Positions 63,370-64,000 of a stretch of DNA of 64,000 nucleotides are shown here, piece after piece. The notes beneath the pieces are model-generated. The model did not search any database. It was not told the origin of the DNA and saw nothing but the letters and a program-made list of their open reading frames with translations. The DNA comes from Antedon bifida. Lineage: Eukaryota > Echinodermata > Crinoidea > Comatulida > Antedonidae. Numbering within the stretch: position 1 is the first letter of the stretch; each line of letters begins with the position of its first letter. Where the stretch lies: assembly GCA_963402885.1 (NCBI GenBank), contig OY727097.1, positions 4,712,001 to 4,776,000 of the forward strand, written 5' to 3'. The translations under genes and the position numbers were made by a program.

Positions 63370-64000
63370 GTAAGTAAACCTACTCAAATTTTATTAAATG
63401 TTTTTAGATAATACACGATTAAAGTAGGTGTAACGCCAAATCAAGTAAAAGTTTATTATTTAGTAAATATATTTATCATTATGAGTATTATTTAGGGTCA
63501 AAGTCAGCGTTTAGAATGTCATTATTAGCACTGAACCAAATTAAAAGCAGAAACAGCGGTTCCGCATTCTTGTCTACCTATCCCGATGTTATGTAAACAA
63601 TAGCAACCCGGAAATTTAGTTATTTCCTTTTTTTAGGCGGGTTACCCTGGTTTTTCAGAGTTTCGATTTCACAAGTAATCCCAGGTTGGCTTACCTCGGC
63701 ATTTTAATTCATGACGCGTTATTTGTGGGCAAAACCATTGTGTTAAACATCAAGGTTGGATGAACGATACATTCGAAGCTTTTTAGGTACGTTATCTCAC
63801 CCATCCTGTTCAGAATAACTTTACACCTGAATATAAAGATATACAATTTAAATTGAGATAAATTGTCAAATTGAAAAGCGAAAGTAGTTCAGTCACCAAT
63901 ACAACTGTTATTAATGACAGACTAACCGTCAAATACAGGTCTTGCTCCAGAAACCGTACCCCCTGTGGCCTAACGCTAGAGGCCCGAGGCCCCTGGCTTA
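63370..64000 (+). other. Start of intron 1 of the unrecognised 3'-most gene
   Basis: Begins with gtaagt; no second exon seen before the window ends. Words ggttaccctgg and ccaggttggcttacct near 63639-63697 form a weak inverted pair. Confidence 0.4.

Overview
This is an AT-rich, intron-rich animal nuclear sequence. It carries two confidently recognised genes, the first coding exon of a third, and a dense load of short non-autonomous repeats. Protein similarity, the animal-type gene structures and the frequent AGGCCTA words suggest a marine deuterostome, probably an echinoderm (a crinoid is possible but unproven). No bacterial, organellar or viral genes are seen, and no LTR retroelement or Polinton is recognisable. 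Layout, left to right: 1-7.9 kb holds tandem repeats, several MITE families, a 102-bp array grown from a dispersed foldback element, and a 5S rRNA-derived SINE. 7.9-37.7 kb is a two-exon two-pore potassium channel gene of the THIK (KCNK12/KCNK13) family on the minus strand. Its single 28.9-kb intron interrupts the first pore-filter glycine codon and is filled with minisatellites, MITEs, a GTGT..ACAC palindrome array and hairpins. 37.8-45.6 kb is the divergent intergenic region with MITEs and a LINE 3' end. 45.67-58.57 kb is ARMC3 on the plus strand, reconstructed in 18 exons as an 847-residue protein whose phases agree at every junction. 58.6-62.9 kb is repeat-rich, with one orphan exon-like segment and a strong hairpin. 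62.99-63.37 kb is the first coding exon of an unrecognised acidic protein that runs off the window. The two named genes lie head to head, about 7.9 kb apart, and do not obviously work together: one is a leak/background K+ channel, the other a cilium- and sperm-associated armadillo protein. The most unusual features are: a tandem duplication that copied the acceptor of ARMC3 exon 17 into the upstream intron; a repeat family with 1, 2 or 8 copies of the same internal 65-68 bp unit at three loci; a 2.6-kb compound array of GTGT..ACAC palindromes; a 28-bp minisatellite open in three frames; a pair of tRNA-containing repeats with shared flanks; and two near-perfect 38-39 bp hairpins. All family assignments come from reading and memory; no database search was run.
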